A stretch of DNA of 64,000 nucleotides from the NCBI GenBank assembly GCA_013152385.1, contig JAADGL010000042.1, forward strand, positions 1-64,000, given 5' to 3'. The position numbers and the translations under genes are program-made. This document shows positions 25,896 to 34,093 of the stretch, in pieces. The notes under the pieces were generated by a model. It was not told the origin of the DNA. It saw only the letters and a list, made by a program, of their open reading frames with translations, and searched no databases. The stretch's first letter is position 1, and every line of letters begins with the position of its first letter. The DNA is from Acidobacteriota bacterium (GTDB lineage Bacteria > Acidobacteriota > Holophagae > Thermotomaculales > Thermotomaculaceae).

Positions 25896-25971
25896 GGGCC
25901 CATAGCTCAGCTGGCAGAGCCCCCGGCTCATAACCGGATGGTCCCAGGTTCGATCCCTGGTGGGCCCACCA
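25896..25971 (+). tRNA. tRNA with CAU anticodon (elongator Met or lysidine-type Ile)
   Basis: 76 bases with encoded CCA. Acceptor GGGCCCA/TGGGCCC, anticodon loop CTCATAA, T arm CCAGG-TTCGATC-CCTGG. The anticodon stem CCCGG/CCGGA has a C27-A43 mismatch at its outermost pair. CAU alone cannot separate Met from the tRNA-Ile2 modified by TilS. Confidence 0.95.
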
Positions 25972-26000
25972 TAAAGGTGGTTACGTTGATTGAGAAAAGA

Positions 26001-26028
26001 TTGAAAACAATCACATGGATCTGATAAA
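26001..26028 (+). promoter_or_regulatory. Candidate promoter of the zinc-ribbon/yggS operon
   Basis: TTGAAA and GATAAA separated by 16 bases. The predicted start (~26035) falls inside the following hairpin, so that hairpin would be partly in the leader. Confidence 0.3.
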
Positions 26029-26056
26029 GGTGTTCTAACAATAGAACACCTTTTTT
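26026..26056 (+). terminator. Terminator after the CAU tRNA
   Basis: AAAGGTGTTCTA-ACAA-TAGAACACCTTT followed by TTT. It ends only 18 bases before the next start codon. Confidence 0.85.
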
Positions 26057-26073
26057 CATTAGAGGAGGTGGCT

Positions 26074-26799
26074 TTGAAAAATGTGTTAAGAAATCTGCTG
26101 CATTATCAGGATTTGCTCTTGAAAATCAGACAGTTGGAGCATGAACTGACAACCTATCCCGAATCCATTGAAAAGCTGGGGCGCGAGTTGAAACAGCACC
26201 GAATTGCTGTTGCCCGTGCTGAAGAGCAGCTTTCGGAAAACAGTAAACAGAAAGAACGGAAAGAAGAATATCTTGTTTTATGCAAAGATAATCTTGAAAA
26301 ATTTGAACAGGACCTCATGGAAGTTACAAACCAGAAAGAATATTCGGCTGTCCTGAAAGAAATTGACAGTACAAAACGTGAGATACAGGAAACCGAGACT
26401 ACCATTATCACAATTATGGAAAGTTCAAAAGAACTGGAAATCGAATATGAAAAACTGAAAAACACCATGATTCAGCTCGAATCCACACATAACGAAGCCG
26501 TTTCAGGATTCCAGGAGAATAACCAGGAAAAAATCGCAGAAAAGAAGAAGCTGGAAAAGGAAAAGCGTGCCCTTGAGAAAGACATTCCGGCTCCCTATAT
26601 GAGAAAATTCAACCAGATTGCTGCCAAACGTTCCGGAATCGCCGTTTCCACGGTTTCGGGAGAATGTTGCTCCGCATGCAACATGAAAATACGGCCGCAA
26701 ATGGTCAATAATATGCAGCGAAATCCAAATGAGCTTTTTATTTGTGATAACTGCCAGCGAATACTTGTCCTGCCGGAACCTGATGACAACGACAGCTGA
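26074..26799 (+). CDS. Coiled-coil C4-type zinc-ribbon protein
   Basis: 241 residues. TTG at 26074 is chosen because AGAGGAGG lies 5 bases upstream; a GTG at 26068 overlaps that site. Residues ~5-180 form a long antiparallel coiled coil (repeated E/K/L heptads). Residues ~195-232 form a zinc ribbon (CCSACNMKIRPQ ... FICDNCQRIL, CX2C...CX2C), the zf-RING_7/PF02591-like end. Homologues occur beside genes for RNase H, Nif3-like proteins and YggS-type proteins; they have been suggested to help secretion or nucleic-acid handling. Function is not defined. It overlaps yggS by 17 bases. Confidence 0.85.
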   Translation: MKNVLRNLLHYQDLLLKIRQLEHELTTYPESIEKLGRELKQHRIAVARAEEQLSENSKQKERKEEYLVLCKDNLEKFEQDLMEVTNQKEYSAVLKEIDSTKREIQETETTIITIMESSKELEIEYEKLKNTMIQLESTHNEAVSGFQENNQEKIAEKKKLEKEKRALEKDIPAPYMRKFNQIAAKRSGIAVSTVSGECCSACNMKIRPQMVNNMQRNPNELFICDNCQRILVLPEPDDNDS

Positions 26800-27490
26800 A
26801 CGCCTTTTCGATTTAAAACAGAAGATACGGGAAACCGCACTTTCCTACGGCCGTGTTCCGGATTCGATCCACCTTGTCGCAGTATCCAAGCGAAAGCCGG
26901 TTTCAGATGTGCAATCCGCCGCAAAGGCGGGACAAATTATTTTTGGAGAAAATCATGTTCAGGAGGCAGCGGAAAAACAGGCACAATGTAAAAACCTGAA
27001 TATAAGCTGGCACATGATCGGCCACCTCCAAAGAAATAAAGCCCGGGCAGCCGCAGGTATTTTTGATGTGATTCATTCCATTGACAGTGTTGAACTTGCT
27101 GAGAAACTGAACTTGGAACTTGAAAAAAAAATCCGGAAAATATCCTGTTTCATCCAAATAAAACTATCCCCTGAAGAAACCAAAACCGGTATCTCTCCGG
27201 ACAAACTGACTCCCCTTGTAGAACGAATCCTGAACTTGAATCATCTGAACCTTATCGGCCTCATGGGAATCCCTCCATACACACCGAATCCCGAAGATTC
27301 TGCTCCCTATTTCAGAAAACTCCGCCAAATTCGAGACAATCTGAACCGGGAAATTCTCCATTCCAGCCCGATTCATGAACTCTCCATGGGCATGAGTCAT
27401 GATTTCAGGGTTGCCATTCGGGAAGGTGCAACGTATATTCGTATTGGAACACTGTTATTCGGGGAGAGAAGTTATGATAATCGCAAATAA
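26783..27490 (+). CDS. yggS: YggS/PLPBP family pyridoxal-phosphate-binding protein
   Basis: 235 residues; MTTTAERLF start overlaps the previous stop. PLP lysine is Lys36 in LVAVSKRKPV; other motifs are FGENHVQEAAEK, WHMIGHLQRNKAR, LMGIPPY, LSMGMSHDF and GATYIRIGTLLFGER, all standard for the family. The protein is a single TIM-barrel domain without the second domain of alanine racemases. It maintains vitamin B6 homeostasis rather than catalysing a known reaction. With yggT and divIVA behind it, this is a conserved ylm-like neighbourhood better known in Gram-positives and cyanobacteria. Confidence 0.94.
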   Translation: MTTTAERLFDLKQKIRETALSYGRVPDSIHLVAVSKRKPVSDVQSAAKAGQIIFGENHVQEAAEKQAQCKNLNISWHMIGHLQRNKARAAAGIFDVIHSIDSVELAEKLNLELEKKIRKISCFIQIKLSPEETKTGISPDKLTPLVERILNLNHLNLIGLMGIPPYTPNPEDSAPYFRKLRQIRDNLNREILHSSPIHELSMGMSHDFRVAIREGATYIRIGTLLFGERSYDNRK

Positions 27491-27767
27491 CTTTCTTTTT
27501 GCATTGGGCACTGTACTGGGCTACGTGCTGGAGCTCTACATCTGGATTGTAATTATTCGGTCACTCCTTACATGGGTCAATGCGGACCCGAGAAATCCTC
27601 TGGTACAATTTCTTGTGGTACTTGTGGATCCGGTTACACGAAAAATCAGGCGTGCAATGCCGTTTCTCAGAATGGGAATGGTGGACATTTCCCCGCTGGT
27701 TTTGATTTTTTTCCTGTTTTTCCTGAAAATTTTTGTTGTCCGAACCCTGATTCAGCTTTCAATGTAA
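27474..27767 (+). CDS. yggT: YggT family membrane protein
   Basis: 97 residues with GGGGAGAG just before the ATG at 27474, inside the end of yggS (17-base overlap). Two membrane helices (~10-35 and ~72-94) flank the signature LLTWVNADPRNPLVQFLVVLVDPVTRKIRRAMPFLRMGMVDISPLV. Homologues in other bacteria (YlmG/Ycf19) affect division or nucleoid distribution, and YggT has been linked to osmotic and K+ stress. The function here is inferred from neighbourhood only. Confidence 0.9.
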   Translation: MIIANNFLFALGTVLGYVLELYIWIVIIRSLLTWVNADPRNPLVQFLVVLVDPVTRKIRRAMPFLRMGMVDISPLVLIFFLFFLKIFVVRTLIQLSM

Positions 27768-27776
27768 GGAGGCCTC

Positions 27777-28253
27777 ATGCGTTTTACTCCCATGGATATT
27801 ACCAACCGTACCTTTTCCCGATCTTTCCGTGGATACGATACCGAGGAAGTAAAAAACTTCTTGCAGCTGGTATCTGAAGATTTGGAAGCCCTCATCGCAG
27901 AGCAGAGTGAACAGAAAAAGGAACTGGAACATCTGAAAGAATCTCTGTCTGACCTCCGGGAACGGGAAAGAATTCTGAAAGACACAATGCTCCTTGCTCA
28001 GGAAACCAAAGAAGAAATTCAGAAAAACGCCATGAAAGAAGCGGAAATTATCGTCCGGGAAAGTGAACTTCAAGCGGAACGGATTATCGCCACCGCACAT
28101 AATCGGGCAGCCGGCATTCAGCAGGAAATTGATGATCTGATCCGGAACCGAAGTCAGCTTGTCAGAGAATTGAACGGGCTGATTCAAAAAACCGAATCAT
28201 TTCTGGAAACACTGAAACAGCCGGACATTGACCAGTCTCAGCACGAGGACTGA
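27777..28253 (+). CDS. divIVA: DivIVA-domain protein
   Basis: 158 residues with AAGGAGG upstream. The N-terminal MRFTPMDITNRTFSRSFRGYDTEEVKNFL contains the membrane-curvature-binding DivIVA motif (F-x-x-x-x-RGYD-x-x-EV). A long coiled coil runs from ~30 to ~150 with a break around 78-100 rich in A/E (KNAMKEAEIIVRESELQAERI). DivIVA/GpsB-like proteins mark cell poles and septa. It lies behind yggS-yggT, and its stop is just ahead of hutI. A DivIVA-like protein in a genome with LPS genes is known for several deltaproteobacterial and acidobacterial-type groups. Confidence 0.9.
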   Translation: MRFTPMDITNRTFSRSFRGYDTEEVKNFLQLVSEDLEALIAEQSEQKKELEHLKESLSDLRERERILKDTMLLAQETKEEIQKNAMKEAEIIVRESELQAERIIATAHNRAAGIQQEIDDLIRNRSQLVRELNGLIQKTESFLETLKQPDIDQSQHED

Positions 28254-28263
28254 GTGTGTGCCC

Positions 28264-29502
28264 ATGAAGATCAGAATTACAAATATCCGTGAAATTGTCA
28301 CCCCGGTTTCCAGGGATGTAGCCCGGGGCCCGGGCATGAACCAGTTGACAATTTATACAGATTCCGACCTTGTCCTCTCAAACGAAAGAATAGATTCTAT
28401 TATTCCCCGAAACGACTTCATAGAAGGCATTGAGCATACAATTGATGCCGGAAATTCCATAGTGCTCCCGGCATTCGCAGATCCCCATACCCACCTGGTA
28501 TTCGGCGGGACAAGAGAAGACGAGTTTAATCTCCGCATCAAAGGCAGAAAATATATGGAGATCGCGGCAATGGGCGGCGGAATCAATTCAACTGTCAGGG
28601 AAACAAGAAAAGCAAGTGAAGAGCAGCTTTTTGAAAATGCTGTAAAAAACATCCGGGACATGATTGCCCACGGTACCGCAAGCTTTGAGATTAAGAGCGG
28701 TTATGGACTTGAAACTCAGACAGAACTGAAACAGCTCCGGGTAATCCGTCGGTTGCAGGAAACACAGCCGGTGGATATCAAAGCGACGTTCCTCGGCGCA
28801 CACGAAATTCCCCCTGAGTTTTCCAATAACAAAGAAGGATATGTTTCTTTACTCTGCAAAGAAATGCTCCCGGCAGTAAAGGAACAGGGAATTGCGGAAT
28901 ACTGTGATATTTTCTGCGAAACCGGTGTATTTGATATCGAAGAATCCCATAAAATTCTCAATACGGCAGCAGAACTCGGATTCAAATTGCGTATCCATGC
29001 GGATGAAATCACCCCCATCGGAGGCGCAGAACTTGCTGCCGAACTGGGTGCAGTCAGTGCAGATCATCTGGTTTACATTTCCGATACCGGCATAAAACGA
29101 ATGGTAGAAGCGGGAACAGTGTTTACCATGCTGCCCGGAACCACATTCTTTCTCATGTCAGACAAATATGCTCCGGCAAGAAAAATCCTTGAATCCGGCG
29201 GAATTCTGGCCCTCAGTACGGATTTCAACCCCGGATCTTCTTATACCCATTCCATGCCCATGGTGATTACCATTGCCTGCCTGAAGATGGGCCTGACGAT
29301 TGAAGAAGGAATCAATGCCGCAACCATTAACGGAGCATATTCCCTGGGGCTCCAGGATATCACCGGTTCCATTCATCCGGGAAAACAGGCGGATTTAATC
29401 TTTCTGAAGGCTCCGTCCTACAAATTTCTCGTCTATAATTTTGGTGTCAATCGGATTGGCGCGGTAATGAAAAAAGGGGAATTTATTTATCAAAAATCCT
29501 GA
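28264..29502 (+). CDS. hutI: Imidazolonepropionase
   Basis: 412 residues starting MKIRITNIREIV; a GTG six bases earlier is possible and the ribosome site (GAGGA) is distant. It hydrolyses imidazolone-5-propionate to N-formimino-L-glutamate in histidine degradation. Amidohydrolase motifs: metal-binding DPHTHLVFGG, the substrate loop RIKGRKYMEIAAMGGGINSTVRETR, KSGYGL, HADEITPIGGAELAAELGAVSADHL, and LSTDFNPGSSYTHSMPMVI. Length is normal. No hutH, hutU or hutF is adjacent, so the pathway is either split or this gene rides at the end of the yggS-divIVA operon. Its 3' end overlaps the convergent DUF192 gene by 20 bases. Confidence 0.94.
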   Translation: MKIRITNIREIVTPVSRDVARGPGMNQLTIYTDSDLVLSNERIDSIIPRNDFIEGIEHTIDAGNSIVLPAFADPHTHLVFGGTREDEFNLRIKGRKYMEIAAMGGGINSTVRETRKASEEQLFENAVKNIRDMIAHGTASFEIKSGYGLETQTELKQLRVIRRLQETQPVDIKATFLGAHEIPPEFSNNKEGYVSLLCKEMLPAVKEQGIAEYCDIFCETGVFDIEESHKILNTAAELGFKLRIHADEITPIGGAELAAELGAVSADHLVYISDTGIKRMVEAGTVFTMLPGTTFFLMSDKYAPARKILESGGILALSTDFNPGSSYTHSMPMVITIACLKMGLTIEEGINAATINGAYSLGLQDITGSIHPGKQADLIFLKAPSYKFLVYNFGVNRIGAVMKKGEFIYQKS

Positions 29503-29929
29503 TTTCAAATTTGTCGCCCAGCTTTAATTTATGTTTTTTGACCACACCCGGATTCACTTCAACTACATATTTCGCCAGATTCATACTCCCGTAACTGGGA
29601 CAGTCCGGCTGATCGCAGGGAGGGACATTTTCCACAAAATACACAATTTTTTTGTCTGCTGAAAGCCAGATAATGTCCAAATGAATGAAACAGTTCTTCA
29701 TCCAGAATGTGTATGGCCCCGGCTGTTTATAAATAAACAGCATTCCGGTTTCCGGCGGCAGTGAATGACGAAACATCAATCCCCGTGCCCATTGTTCCGG
29801 TGTTGTGGCCAGTTCCACCGTAAAAACGGTGTGATCCGGTAGAATCACCGCTCCGAATTGAGGTTTTTCCTTTGCGAAAACGAAAAATGAAACAACAAAC
29901 AGTAAAATAACAATCAATATCTTTTTCAT
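29483..29929 (-). CDS. Secreted DUF192 protein
   Basis: 148 residues. Signal peptide 1-19 (KKILIVILLFVVSFFVFA). The DUF192 domain is complete: VELATTPEQWARGLMFRHSLPPETGMLFIY, PYTFWMKNCFIHLDIIWLSADKKIVYFVENVPPC, YVVEVNPGVVKKHKLKLGDKFEI. Function of the family is unknown. Start overlaps the stop of the upstream gene by ATGA, so it belongs to the minus-strand operon that starts at the glutamine synthetase family gene. Confidence 0.9.
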   Translation of the reverse strand: MKKILIVILLFVVSFFVFAKEKPQFGAVILPDHTVFTVELATTPEQWARGLMFRHSLPPETGMLFIYKQPGPYTFWMKNCFIHLDIIWLSADKKIVYFVENVPPCDQPDCPSYGSMNLAKYVVEVNPGVVKKHKLKLGDKFEIRIFDK

Positions 29930-30354
29930 AACGAACTCAATATAATTCGGCTTTCCAGTTTAATAAAGGAATGTTTACATCCCCAGCTGTTACAAATCAC
30001 AACAGCTTCCCTGTATTGGCAATCCGGCTTCAAATAAATTGCAATAAACATACCGTGCCGGCAATAACAGGGAGCCACCGCTTCAAAAGACGCCCCGCAA
30101 ACCGGGCAGAAAACATCAAGCAATTCCCCTTCCGGAATCTGATCTCCCCCCATTACACGGGGGTCTCCCTGAATTGGGCTCAGATACAGATCTGTCTCCC
30201 CGGTTGTCGATCGGACTCTCAGATGAATGGTCGCCAGATCATCAATACACGGATTCTCCTCACTGACCAGGGGATGCCCGTTACAACAGAATGCGGATAC
30301 GACAATACGCCGTCCGTTATCATCTTTCAGGATTCCAAAGGCCTGCTGTGTCAT
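29926..30354 (-). CDS. Uncharacterised cysteine-rich protein
   Basis: 142 residues, GGAGATGAG before ATG. Ten or so cysteines fall in clusters: FCCNGHPLV near 22-30, VFCPVCGASFEAVAPCYCRHG around 80-102, and VICNSWGCKHS at ~120-130. The CPVCG knuckle plus CYC suggests a zinc or iron-sulfur binding fold. There is no signal peptide or membrane helix, so it should be cytoplasmic. I do not recognise a family with confidence; a distant CpXC-like zinc ribbon is possible. It lies between a K+ channel gene and a DUF192 gene and shares ATGA with the latter. Confidence 0.7.
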   Translation of the reverse strand: MTQQAFGILKDDNGRRIVVSAFCCNGHPLVSEENPCIDDLATIHLRVRSTTGETDLYLSPIQGDPRVMGGDQIPEGELLDVFCPVCGASFEAVAPCYCRHGMFIAIYLKPDCQYREAVVICNSWGCKHSFIKLESRIILSSL

Positions 30355-30372
30355 CTCATCTCCATTTCCAAA

Positions 30373-31353
30373 TTAGTTATAAAGCTCCGAAACTCTCCCG
30401 ATCTGCGCCCTTTCTCCCATAATAATCAACGTATCCCCCGCCTGCATCCGATAATCAGAATCCGGATTAAACAACACTTTCCCGCTTCTGTGGCGAACAG
30501 CCAGTATCAGAGCGCCTGTTTTGCGTTTCAAATTAATGCCGCTGATGCTGACTCCGATTATCTCTTCGTTCTGATCCACCGCAATCTCTCCAACTTCCAG
30601 AAACAAATTACGGGCCGGTGTCATAATGTCCACAAGATTCACAAGATTCGGCTGAATCAGAACCGTTGCCATCCTCCTGGCACTGATCTCATGCATGCAA
30701 ACCACATCATCGGCTCCTGCACGCCTCAATTTCCCAACACTCCCGCCGGCAATTGCTCTGGACACAACCCGAACAGCGGGGTTCAGGGTTTTGGCACTGA
30801 GAGCCAGGAAAACATTGTCCGCATCATTGGACAGACAGGCGACAACCGCATCCGCCCGTTCAATTCCAGCATCCAGCAACACCTGATCTTCAGTCGCATC
30901 TCCGGTAAGCAAAACAACTTCTTCCGGCTGAACAATCACTTCCCTGTCCACTACAACAATCTGTTTCCCGTTCTGCATCAGAATTGCCGCCACATCCCGG
31001 CCCATACGCCCATATCCACAGACAATGATGTGATGTTTCATTCTGGAAATGGCTTTCTCCATTTTTCTCCCCCTGATGATTTGCTGCAATTTCCCTTCAA
31101 TGAAAAATGAGGTGATCCGGGTGAAAGAATACCCGATCAGCCCGACACCGACCACAATCAAAACCATTGTAAATACACGGCCGGCTCCTGATAGTGGGAA
31201 CACTTCACGAAACCCCACCGTTGAAATGGTAATCACCGTCATGTATGCACTGTCCAGAAAAGACGCGTGCTCAATCAGGTGATAACCAAACGTTCCAACA
31301 GTAAGAAGGGCAAAGAGCAGCGCAAGCAGACGAAAAAGGTGCCGGATTCGCAT
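30373..31353 (-). CDS. TrkA-N (RCK) domain potassium channel
   Basis: 326 residues from ATG at 31353 (a TTG at 31359 is possible; no ribosome site is seen, so coupling to the upstream gene six bases away is likely). Two membrane helices (~9-27 and ~62-82) flank the pore with selectivity filter TISTVGFREV, where TVGF replaces the common TVGYG. The RCK domain starts at ~108 with the dinucleotide-binding IIVCGYGRMGRDVA, and a C-terminal TrkA-C-like part covers ~245-326. The tetramer conducts K+ under ligand control. Confidence 0.9.
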   Translation of the reverse strand: MRIRHLFRLLALLFALLTVGTFGYHLIEHASFLDSAYMTVITISTVGFREVFPLSGAGRVFTMVLIVVGVGLIGYSFTRITSFFIEGKLQQIIRGRKMEKAISRMKHHIIVCGYGRMGRDVAAILMQNGKQIVVVDREVIVQPEEVVLLTGDATEDQVLLDAGIERADAVVACLSNDADNVFLALSAKTLNPAVRVVSRAIAGGSVGKLRRAGADDVVCMHEISARRMATVLIQPNLVNLVDIMTPARNLFLEVGEIAVDQNEEIIGVSISGINLKRKTGALILAVRHRSGKVLFNPDSDYRMQAGDTLIIMGERAQIGRVSELYN

Positions 31354-31359
31354 AATCAA

Positions 31360-31737
31360 TTAAAAGTTGTAAACAATCTTGGAAACCTCCGGGTTCATGC
31401 TGATCTTTTTCTTCATAAAGAGAAAATTAATCTCCACCTCGTAATGAGCGGAAATCTCCACATTCTTTCCCCGTTTGATAATTTTAAAACTATCGGGGGT
31501 AACCGGAAGGCCGAGATCCATCCCTTTTTTGGCCAGATTCTTTTTCATTGATGCCATGTGGCCGCGAAACTGATTGTACGACGCTGCCATCTCTTCCATT
31601 CCCCCCATTCCCTGCTTCAATTGAAGGTTGTTGTACATCAGCGGAATAACCTGAAAACCGATGATAACTACATATATTACAAGCAGGATATACAAAATAC
31701 AGCCGAGACGGCTTTCACCCTTTTGTTTCTCCATCAT
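31360..31737 (-). CDS. Small single-helix membrane protein, function unknown
   Basis: 125 residues. GGAGG lies seven bases before the ATG, inside the end of the upstream plsC-like gene. One membrane helix (~13-35, CILYILLVIYVVIIGFQVIPL) is followed by a short helical segment (MGGMEEMAASYNQFRGHM) and a beta-like tail. The layout (N-terminal anchor and small periplasmic domain) recalls DUF4845-like proteins, but I cannot assign it. It overlaps the acyltransferase gene by 23 bases, which implies linked expression. Confidence 0.7.
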   Translation of the reverse strand: MMEKQKGESRLGCILYILLVIYVVIIGFQVIPLMYNNLQLKQGMGGMEEMAASYNQFRGHMASMKKNLAKKGMDLGLPVTPDSFKIIKRGKNVEISAHYEVEINFLFMKKKISMNPEVSKIVYNF

Positions 31738-32527
31738 CCAACAGCCTCCTTTCTTTCAATGGTTTTGCAAGAACTTCTTTTATATTCTGCACCAATTGAT
31801 CCCGTTCGTCAATGCCGTAAGCGGAAGGGGCAATGATAGAATGGACGACCAGTTCAATGGTTTTTCCCGGATTTATCAGCCCCAGCCCTTTTACATGAAC
31901 CTCATCCGCATTGATAATCGTAACAGGGAGCAACGGAACTCCATACTGAATTGCAGTTACCGCCGGGCCCTTTTTCATTTTGTGTTTCAAAAAATCCCGG
32001 TTCCGGACCCGGGTACCGGTAAGGGCCATGATATAGGGATAACGGTTAAACATTTTTGCGGCCCGATTGATGGAACGAATGGCACGTTTTGTATTTTTTC
32101 GGTCAATGGGGACAAAACCGAAAAAATATATTATCCACCCAAAGAACGGATAATACATCAGCTCTTTTTTCATTATCGCCCGGTAAATTCTGGGAAGGCC
32201 TGCCATCAGGGCATAAATGTCAAAATCACTTTGATGGTTAAATACAATGATATAAGGCGGTTTTTTCGGAACATTGTCCCAGCCTGACCATTTCAGTTTC
32301 ACATTGGCAGAGAGCAGACAGCTTCTTGCCCAGATCCGTGCGAAAAAATCCACAATACGATCTTTAAACGGAAACAGAACAATAGTCAACACGGACAATA
32401 TTGCCAGAATCAGCAGCGTGGAACAAAAAAGCACAATACGGTAGGAAAGTGTCCAAAATGTACGCCTGATCAAAAAACCATCTCCCGGTTCACGGATTGC
32501 ATACCACACTGTTCCCAACTTGAACAT
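31715..32527 (-). CDS. plsC: 1-acyl-sn-glycerol-3-phosphate acyltransferase (PlsC-like)
   Basis: 270 residues. A membrane helix at ~32-54 precedes the acyltransferase domain. The HX4D box is NHQSDFD (His98, Asp103), block 2 is GFVPIDRKNTKRA, and the substrate-binding FPEGTRS block is changed to LTGTRVRNR. PVTIINA follows. It should acylate lysophosphatidate to phosphatidate at the inner membrane. The altered third block (loss of the usual glutamate) is worth noting because it may change acceptor choice. It follows the glutamine synthetase family gene by 15 bases. Confidence 0.88.
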   Translation of the reverse strand: MFKLGTVWYAIREPGDGFLIRRTFWTLSYRIVLFCSTLLILAILSVLTIVLFPFKDRIVDFFARIWARSCLLSANVKLKWSGWDNVPKKPPYIIVFNHQSDFDIYALMAGLPRIYRAIMKKELMYYPFFGWIIYFFGFVPIDRKNTKRAIRSINRAAKMFNRYPYIMALTGTRVRNRDFLKHKMKKGPAVTAIQYGVPLLPVTIINADEVHVKGLGLINPGKTIELVVHSIIAPSAYGIDERDQLVQNIKEVLAKPLKERRLLDDGETKG

Positions 32528-32542
32528 TCTTCCCTTGGCCTA

Positions 32543-34093
32543 TTAATGGCGGTGGAGGTTTCCGTGCATAATTTTTAAAGATTCATTCAAACGCTGATCT
32601 GCCGGCATACTGGTTAACCTCTGATTCATATCCTCATCATCCTCGGCCAGCAACAGCTCCGTCATGTACCTGAGAATAGATTCATGGAAAACCCCTTCCC
32701 TTGTATAAAGATCGGCTTTCCTGCGGAGAACACGGGCAGACTCCACACAACTTCGGGGGAGCGGCGGCAGGTGGCCCAGAAATTCTCCGTCTCTGGAATT
32801 CTCCACCGGCAGATACAGTGTCCGCGCAATTTCAAGAGATTCCCCGGGATGAGATAAACCCCACTGGGCCGCCATTGTTATCCCGGAAAGAATCAAATGA
32901 ATCAGTGCGCTGCCGTCTGCCGTTCTCAATTCAACAGTCTGACGGCTTTTTCCGGGAACGGCATCCTCTTCATCGGCAGGATTAAGATTGGCAGCCAAGT
33001 CATGAACGGTCTGCCATCCAAGGGGAACACGAATCATAGCTGTTCGGTTCAAATCACTCCAACAGACCCGTGTCGGTGCCTCCTGACCCGGTACAAGCCG
33101 GAGATAGGCGGAAGAAACGGTGTTACCGAATGCGGTCAGAGAATCGGCATAATGACAAATACCGCCAATCAGCTGCCGGGCAGCCTCGGATAATTCCCCC
33201 TTGTCACCAACCATCACATTCTTATCACCTTCTCTCAACATCATATGGAAATGAAATCCGTTTCCGGCCACCCCCTCTTCAAGTTTGGGGGCAAAGGTTG
33301 CAATGCAGCCGTGTTTCTGTGCCACATTGCGAACAATCCATTTTGCAATCACCAAATCGTCTGCCATATCAGATACCGGTGCCGGCAGAAACTCAATCTC
33401 CCACTGCTCTCCGAACCTGCCGTCAATCTCCGGAATATTACTCGCCAGATTCCGGATTACCCCCACCTCACTGTGAGCATACTTCACCGAACCGGTTATC
33501 CGGGAAATGTGCCGAACCATCTCTTCCACAATAGCGCCGTGCTTTACAAACGGCCCGGTCGCATGATAACCGGACTGCATCGGCAGCGGATAATGATCTC
33601 CGTCTTCCGTCTCCGGGCGGTAAAGCAGAAAAAACTCAAGCTCTCCCAGAGCGTGAAGCGAAAGCCCGGTTGAAGACCGCAGCAACTCCGATGCCCGGTG
33701 AAGAATACTGCCCGGTGCAAAATCCGCCAGTTTTCCTTCCCGGTCAAAAAAACGGCACATCATTCCAAGAGTGTTTTCGCTGAACGGATTGAGAAAAGCT
33801 GTCCGATACAAGGGAACCACGTACAAATCAGAACACGCGGTGTCCACCAACCCTTTAAACAGGGAAGAACCATCCGCCCGCTCCCCATCAGCCAATAGTT
33901 GAAGAACCTGAGATCTGCTCTGAACCGGAAGCCGAAGCTCTTTCAACTTGCCGTCAATTCCCGTATAATGAAACGAGAGCAGTTCAATTCCCATCTCTTC
34001 AATTACCCGGAGAATATCTCCCCGGGTGAAGTCATTTCGCTCTTTGTCCAAAAACAGTTCAAGGGGATTTTCAAGACCGAACGGCCTGCCCAT
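32543..34093 (-). CDS. glnA: Glutamine synthetase family ligase
   Basis: 516 residues, AGGAGG five bases before ATG. Catalytic motifs of the GS fold are present though divergent: GELEFFLL (metal glutamates), FGEQWEIEFLP, GNGFHFHMML in place of the usual GSGMHVHxSL, LRLVPGQEAPTRVCWSDLNRTAMIRVP, and TVELRTADGSALIHL instead of RTVEFRxPDxSANPYL. An extra segment (SEVGVIRNLASNIPEIDGR) lies before the metal glutamate. The main ligands are kept, so an ATP-dependent glutamate ligase is likely, but true ammonia-assimilating activity or a gamma-glutamyl-amine ligase role cannot be decided. It opens the minus-strand operon. Confidence 0.82.
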   Translation of the reverse strand: MGRPFGLENPLELFLDKERNDFTRGDILRVIEEMGIELLSFHYTGIDGKLKELRLPVQSRSQVLQLLADGERADGSSLFKGLVDTACSDLYVVPLYRTAFLNPFSENTLGMMCRFFDREGKLADFAPGSILHRASELLRSSTGLSLHALGELEFFLLYRPETEDGDHYPLPMQSGYHATGPFVKHGAIVEEMVRHISRITGSVKYAHSEVGVIRNLASNIPEIDGRFGEQWEIEFLPAPVSDMADDLVIAKWIVRNVAQKHGCIATFAPKLEEGVAGNGFHFHMMLREGDKNVMVGDKGELSEAARQLIGGICHYADSLTAFGNTVSSAYLRLVPGQEAPTRVCWSDLNRTAMIRVPLGWQTVHDLAANLNPADEEDAVPGKSRQTVELRTADGSALIHLILSGITMAAQWGLSHPGESLEIARTLYLPVENSRDGEFLGHLPPLPRSCVESARVLRRKADLYTREGVFHESILRYMTELLLAEDDEDMNQRLTSMPADQRLNESLKIMHGNLHRH

